NCBI GenBank assembly: GCA_026874595.1
Contig: CM049311.1
Location: 49,729,676-49,793,675 of the forward strand
Length of the DNA: 64,000 nucleotides
Reading direction: 5' to 3'
Source: Sipunculus nudus
Lineage: Eukaryota; Annelida; Sipuncula; Golfingiida; Sipunculidae
Shown one piece after another: positions 60,701 to 64,000 of this stretch. The notes below the pieces were generated by a model, which saw nothing but the letters and a program-made list of their open reading frames with translations, ran no database searches and was not told where the DNA came from. Every line of letters begins with the position of its first letter. The first letter of the stretch is position 1. Made by a program: the position numbers and the translations under genes.

Positions 60701-61880
60701 ATGGGGGTGAGATATACAGTTACCTCACCTGATGACCACCTCTGTATAGCGACCACCTCTGAATTATGACCACTTTTTCATTGTCCTGAATTTTTTGCTC
60801 TTTGTATCATATATTTAAACCTCAGAATTGTGGTCACCTCATTTTTCCATTTTACAACCACTTATTTCGGTCCCAACGCGTGACCTGAACCTCAATTTTT
60901 GACCACTAAGTACAGAGTTAACTCTGCCCAGTCAGCCATAGAGGCTGGTTGGGTGCAAACCAATGCATTACATCCCAAATTGGGAAAAGAGCGTAGATGA
61001 AACAAGCACAGGGCATAGATCAAAGGGTGTTCACAGATGATCACACCAGACCAGGAATGTTTGCGTCAGGGCTTCATAACTTTTGAGGCCTGCTGTAGGC
61101 ATATGTGTGATACATAGTCCCCTAGTTTCAACAATGTATTGGATATGGCAACCACCATTAACGACTTTTTGCGTGATTGCTGCTACCATGACTTATTGCA
61201 TCACATGTCTGCACTGGAGGAAATGCTGCAGTGGCGAGCTGCACACACTAAGTGTAAAAGTTGGCAACTTTTTATAGATTGGTTTTCAGGAAATAGACTT
61301 TGTCAGGGATCTAACGAATAAGTCTGTTTTGTCTGCATGAGGTTAATGTTTATGATATATCAAGCATAATATTGTACAAGCATTCATTGTATATATTTGA
61401 ATTTTGTTAATATCAGAAGTTGTGCCTTCCTTGAATTGGCTTGGATATGGATTTTTCATTTTTTCTATATTTGAATTTTTCTCATTTTTTCTCAGTATTA
61501 ACAAATAAAATAATGCAAAAATATTGTGTTAACTTCCTGTCTTCCAAATTAAGGTAGAAAAAGTAATCCCAGATTAAAAAGAATAGCTACTTTGGTTAAG
61601 GATGTATGGACAGACGACCTGTTGTAAGGCCCTTGATAGTCAAACCTTACTTAGGGGACCACCTTGGAAATGCGACTATTTTATTACAGTCCCATCAGTG
61701 GTCGTATGTAATTTACTCACCATTACTACTGTATCGCTCAACGAGAACATCAGCCAGGATGAGAGAGCCAACTCCCAACAGGCACAGCCCTACTCCAGCG
61801 AAGTGGATGAACTTGTAGCGCATACGCAAAAACACCCACGACAAGACCAGGACAGTTGGTATGGTTACACAGTCCAGCAG
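51353..61880 (-). CDS. SLC35F1/F2-like transporter, last 5 exons, 5' end outside window
   Basis: Multipass membrane protein of the SLC35F subfamily in the drug/metabolite transporter superfamily; SLC35F2 imports the drug YM155 and queuosine-type nucleobases, and SLC35F1 is poorly understood. Exons 61,721-61,880; 60,348-60,504; 57,693-57,748; 52,513-52,667; 51,353-51,622 join in phases 1, 2, 1, 0 to give 265 C-terminal residues. Family blocks in order: [116 protein letters not shown]; a final TM ([13 protein letters not shown]); and a polar Ser/Thr/Asn-rich tail. F1 and F2 are too alike here to choose. Full proteins are about 370-410 aa, so about 130 or more residues lie to the right. Introns 3 and 4 of this stretch hold large minisatellites. 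Confidence 0.92.
51660..51788. repeat. (TA)n microsatellite with short A run
   Basis: Two TA tracts (about 51,660-51,720 and 51,737-51,786) divided by an A-rich spacer, about 40 bp upstream (in gene sense) of the last SLC35F-like exon. Confidence 0.9.
52513..52667 (-). CDS. SLC35F-like exon (fourth in window), next to minisatellite
   Basis: Acceptor tatacttcag, donor AAG before gtgagt. Encodes [20 protein letters not shown] through FLFKDK. The first ~40 nt of this exon and its acceptor are the source, or an end unit, of the adjoining tandem array; the frame stays open upstream through that array for at least 1.18 kb. Confidence 0.9.
52668..55704 (-). repeat. Minisatellite built from the SLC35F exon's own 3' splice site, about 50 units
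   Basis: Units of 56 nt (also about 60-62) repeat for 3.0 kb. Read on the gene strand, each contains CTCAT (branch-point-like), a T-rich stretch, tttcag, and TGTTACCACTACTTGGGTTT followed by CTTGTTTATTCCT. The real exon begins TGTTACCACTCCTTGGGTTT after ctcat...tatacttcag, so the unit is the intron end plus the exon start. 56 is not a multiple of 3, and all three gene-strand frames stay open over long stretches, encoding hydrophobic peptide (for example [20 protein letters not shown]). Confidence 0.9.
55714..55760 (+). mobile_element. Family 4 5' end at the border of the minisatellite
   Basis: aacaagggacccaagggtca followed by ctgtgctcagctgaa and ttgaccttgaaggt, as in the family 4 copy at 20,318. 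It begins about 10 bp beyond the last splice-site unit. Confidence 0.5.
56143..56163 (+). repeat. Poly-G run
   Basis: About 20 G residues (C on the gene strand) in the SLC35F-like intron. Several similar runs occur across the window. Confidence 0.85.
56572..57214 (+). mobile_element. Hairpin-ended repeat family 3 (complete)
   Basis: Starts AACTAGA, then the perfect hairpin TGTGTCG-GAA-CGACACA (56,579-56,595) and subterminal ATGCCCCCGCC (56,598-56,608). Three diverged modules of 164-180 bp follow, marked by aggcattgca at about 56,755, 56,936 and 57,100. It ends with the hairpin 57,182-57,210 (ATGCCCC, loop with CTTTGT, GGGGCAT) and AATAAA. The 5' ATGCCCCCGCC is the exact complement of GGCGGGGGCAT in the 3' hairpin. 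Confidence 0.8.
57693..57748 (-). CDS. SLC35F-like exon (third in window, 56 nt)
   Basis: Acceptor tgttttcag, donor gtaagt. Encodes [18 protein letters not shown], the short loop between two TM segments. Phases 2 in and 1 out match both neighbours. Confidence 0.85.
58085..60310 (+). repeat. 43-bp minisatellite in SLC35F-like intron, split by a MITE
   Basis: About 40 or more units of roughly gtatgttgtatttgtttaca plus cagcctgggtgtgggtgg and agatg. Period 43 bp where regular (for example 59,444 to 59,487). Interrupted at 59,826-60,157 by a MITE and resumes after it. The array stops only about 40 bp from the donor of the exon at 60,348. All three plus-strand frames are largely open, but this is antisense to the gene and not coding. 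Confidence 0.88.
59826..60157. mobile_element. MITE with about 36-bp TIRs, inserted in the 43-bp array
   Basis: Left end aggccaaaa...ggtatggttctcaggcac; right end gtgcctgagaaccatacc...ttttggcct. The pair is an imperfect ~36-bp inverted repeat around about 260 bp of noncoding DNA. The array reads ttgtt|tacacagcc if the element is removed, so the insertion point is exact and no long target duplication is seen. A second copy is at 1-275. Confidence 0.8.
60348..60504 (-). CDS. SLC35F-like exon (second in window)
   Basis: Acceptor tattttag, donor gtaagt. Encodes [18 protein letters not shown] through GTIINGIQ. Confidence 0.92.
60720..60965. mobile_element. Possible pogo/Tc1-like element end
   Basis: TA followed by cagttacctcacctgatgac and repeated gaccacct motifs at 60,735-60,770, then gaccactaagtacag further in. 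Looks like one end of a DNA transposon; no clear partner was found. Confidence 0.35.
61721..61880 (-). CDS. SLC35F-like exon (first in window)
   Basis: Acceptor tttgatag, donor AATG before gtgagt. Encodes [20 protein letters not shown] through VERYSSN. Starts in phase 0, so an upstream exon is expected. Confidence 0.9.
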
Positions 61881-63060
61881 CTATCAAAAACAAAAAGATA
61901 ATGTTCTGCACAAGCCTAAACAATATTCTTTTTCTTTGACAAAATAATTTTAATACTTAATATTTAATGTATTTTAGATGTACACCTACAAACTTGAATC
62001 AACTGTGATCAATTTAACTTGTGTAAAAAAATGAATAAGTTGTGCTTCCATTGTCATATTAACAGTTTTTCACTAAATCTTTTTTCATAACTAGATGCAA
62101 CTGAAACATAGTCCTCAGAGGGCCCCGCACTGAGAAATGGTGTATTTAGATGTTACTTGAAAATAGTAAGAAAAGCTTATGAAGACCTGGTGTTGTTCAG
62201 GTGTGCAGGTCAGACAAGGTCTCTACAAATTACCTGTTTTCGGATTCGAGGGACATATGGAGGGACAGGTCTGTAATTAAATAGGTCTGGAGCTCTCATA
62301 TCTACCAATCATCTCTGTGAAATTGTGAAAACTAAAGTATTTTGTTGTTGAGATATCCAACGACAAAGAAAATCAGAGATTGGGCTGTGGTGGCCATATT
62401 TGAATTCTGACAGGTGTGTTTTTCAATAGATTTGGAGCCCTCATATGTACTGATCATCCCTGTGAATTATGGAAAGGTGAAAAATGTTGCTGTTGAGTTA
62501 TTGTGTACAAAAAGACAAGGCCTACAGGCCTAATGCGAACCTGTGCATTGGGAAATACACCAGGTATAATGCTTCAATGCTGGACCATTACTTTTCATGT
62601 ATATGAAAAATGCAAGTACTAAACATTTTGAATAAGAAACAATTACACAAACATCACTGCTGAAATTCTGGCATGGGTGCACACAACACAAAAACAATTG
62701 TAGCTGGCACCACCAGTCTTGTATACAACAAAGCTATCAGAGATATACACATATGCCAATTTTTTTACTGATATATCAAACCCCTCCTGAGAAATAAGCA
62801 GGGACACACATTGTGCAAAAATTATTGTAGGTGGTACCACCAGTCTTGTACAAGACAAAGCTATTCGATGTGTATAAATATGCCCAATTTCAGGTTGATA
62901 TATCTGATTCCTCTGTAGAAATAAGCAGGCACATACACTGTGCAAAAGTCAATGTACGTGGCACCACCTGTCTTGTAAATGAGAATACCATCAAAGACGC
63001 ATAGACAGGTCAAAATATCTGTCCAATACATCAAACTTCCCCAGAGTTTGATGCACTGGG
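61881..63060. other. SLC35F-like intron with diverged repeat modules
   Basis: No exon recognised. Two ~160-bp related stretches (about 62,270-62,345 and 62,430-62,500) end in the palindrome aggcctacaggcct. 62,640-63,060 repeats the modules of 48,850-49,250. Confidence 0.5.
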
Positions 63061-63124
63061 CTGACAAGGGTTAGGTTAGTAAGGCAGTTGCCCCGAGTGA
63101 CCTGTGACAAATTGCTGCCTAACG

Positions 63125-63215
63125 CTACTGCACTGAGTGAACTCTTGACCTGCACCTGGCTAGACTGAGTGAACTTTTGACATGTACCTGGCTGCACTAA
63201 GTGAACTCTTGACCT
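63125..63215 (+). repeat. Short tandem repeat, about 33-bp unit, 3 copies
   Basis: ctgagtgaactcttgacctg plus cacctggct recurs three times with small changes; a further partial copy lies at about 63,460. Confidence 0.6.
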
Positions 63216-63237
63216 GTTGCATAATCTTACACAGTTG

Positions 63238-63445
63238 GCAGTCTGCCAAAGCTATAAATAGATTCAGGCTGAATTTTGGTGCCAAATATGATGCCGTGAG
63301 CAGTCTGCCAAAGCTATAAATAGATTCAGGCTGAATTTTGGTGCCAAATATGATGCCGTGAGCAGTCTGCCAAAGCTATAAATAGATTCAGGCTGAACTT
63401 TGGTGCCAAATATGATGCAGTGAGCAGTCTACCAAAGCTATAAAT
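63238..63445 (+). repeat. 62-bp tandem repeat, about 3.3 units
   Basis: gcagtctgccaaagctataa begins at 63,238, 63,300, 63,362 and 63,424 (exact period 62). Each unit holds tataaatag, a TATA-box-like sequence. Nearly identical units indicate a recent expansion. Confidence 0.9.
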
Positions 63446-64000
63446 AGAATGCAGTTACTGCACTGAGTGAACTCTTGATCTATACCTTGCTTCACTTCTT
63501 CCAATCCTGGCACTGTGCCAAAACTATTTATAGAGCTGACATCATCTTGGCTTATGGCGAACATCAAGGGACTGGCAATCTGCCAATGGTAAACCAGGTG
63601 CTGCCATCTGAACACAAAAGTGCTCCCTACTTGAAATAACTTTAAAATTTATTTTCCCAATACAAAATGCTTTTCAGCTGACTTTTTATAAAAAAGAAAT
63701 CAGGAATATATGTAGAATTATTATGGATGAATACTGAATGCAAATTATAATACAGATACATCTCACTGATGGCAAATTCTTGAATTGAGTTGAGTATGGA
63801 TACCAATAGTTTATAATCCATGTACAGTGGTCTTTATATAGCCATAGAGAGCTGAATAACAACTGTAACACTGCCTGGTATGATAAATAATTTAAATCAT
63901 AAATCTAATTTTTATAAAAGCATATAAAAAACATTCTTGTCAATATTAACCAAAGATAACCTGAAATCTAAATGTCTAGTGGCATGATGTAATAGATGCT

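Noticed and set aside
61881-64000. Further upstream SLC35F exon
   Set aside because: I looked for the expected QYTTxTSVQ-type segment on the minus strand and did not find it; it is probably beyond the window.

Overview
This is a eukaryotic (animal) genomic window. The genes are split by GT-AG introns, the proteins are metazoan, and most of the sequence is AT-rich, repeat-laden noncoding DNA with long (TA)n tracts and poly-G/poly-C runs. The repeats include elements with tandem-repeat cores and terminal hairpins, like those known from bivalves ('pearl'/Helentron-associated elements). A lophotrochozoan, most likely a bivalve mollusc, is my best inference; the sequence does not prove it.

Four protein-coding genes can be reconstructed exon by exon with consistent splice phases. 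(1) Minus strand, 1,599-11,271: eight exons (473 aa) of an SLC22-type organic cation/anion transporter of the major facilitator superfamily; its last exon(s) lie left of the window. (2) Minus strand, 16,428-22,973: a two-exon, 375-aa Myb/SANT-like DNA-binding protein with a C-terminal coiled coil. (3) Plus strand, 26,803-45,216: a complete five-exon ZC4H2 gene (234 aa). (4) Minus strand, 51,353-61,880: the last five exons (265 aa) of an SLC35F1/F2-like multipass transporter; its 5' exons lie right of the window. I see no operon-like or pathway link between the four.

The space between and inside these genes is mostly mobile elements: terminal-inverted-repeat MITEs (two with clear target duplications), a pogo/Tigger-like element at 38,042-39,183, a CR1/L2-like LINE remnant at about 13,620-14,105, a tRNA-like SINE head near 27,610, and at least four families sharing one architecture: a 5' AAC(T/A)AG end next to a small hairpin, a tandem-repeat core, and (in three families) a 3' hairpin whose sequence also matches a 5' subterminal inverted repeat.

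Two observations stand out. First, the ~3-kb minisatellite at 52,668-55,704 is made of about 50 copies of the 3' splice site plus the first ~40 nt of the adjacent SLC35F exon, in sense orientation and almost free of stops in all three frames, so the gene carries dozens of copies of its own acceptor. Second, three otherwise different repeat families keep the same terminal hairpin design while the stem sequence changes together at three separated places, which points to one conserved mobilisation mechanism. A third array (39,950-41,470) tandemly repeats perfect nuclear-receptor DR1 plus extended half-site motifs.
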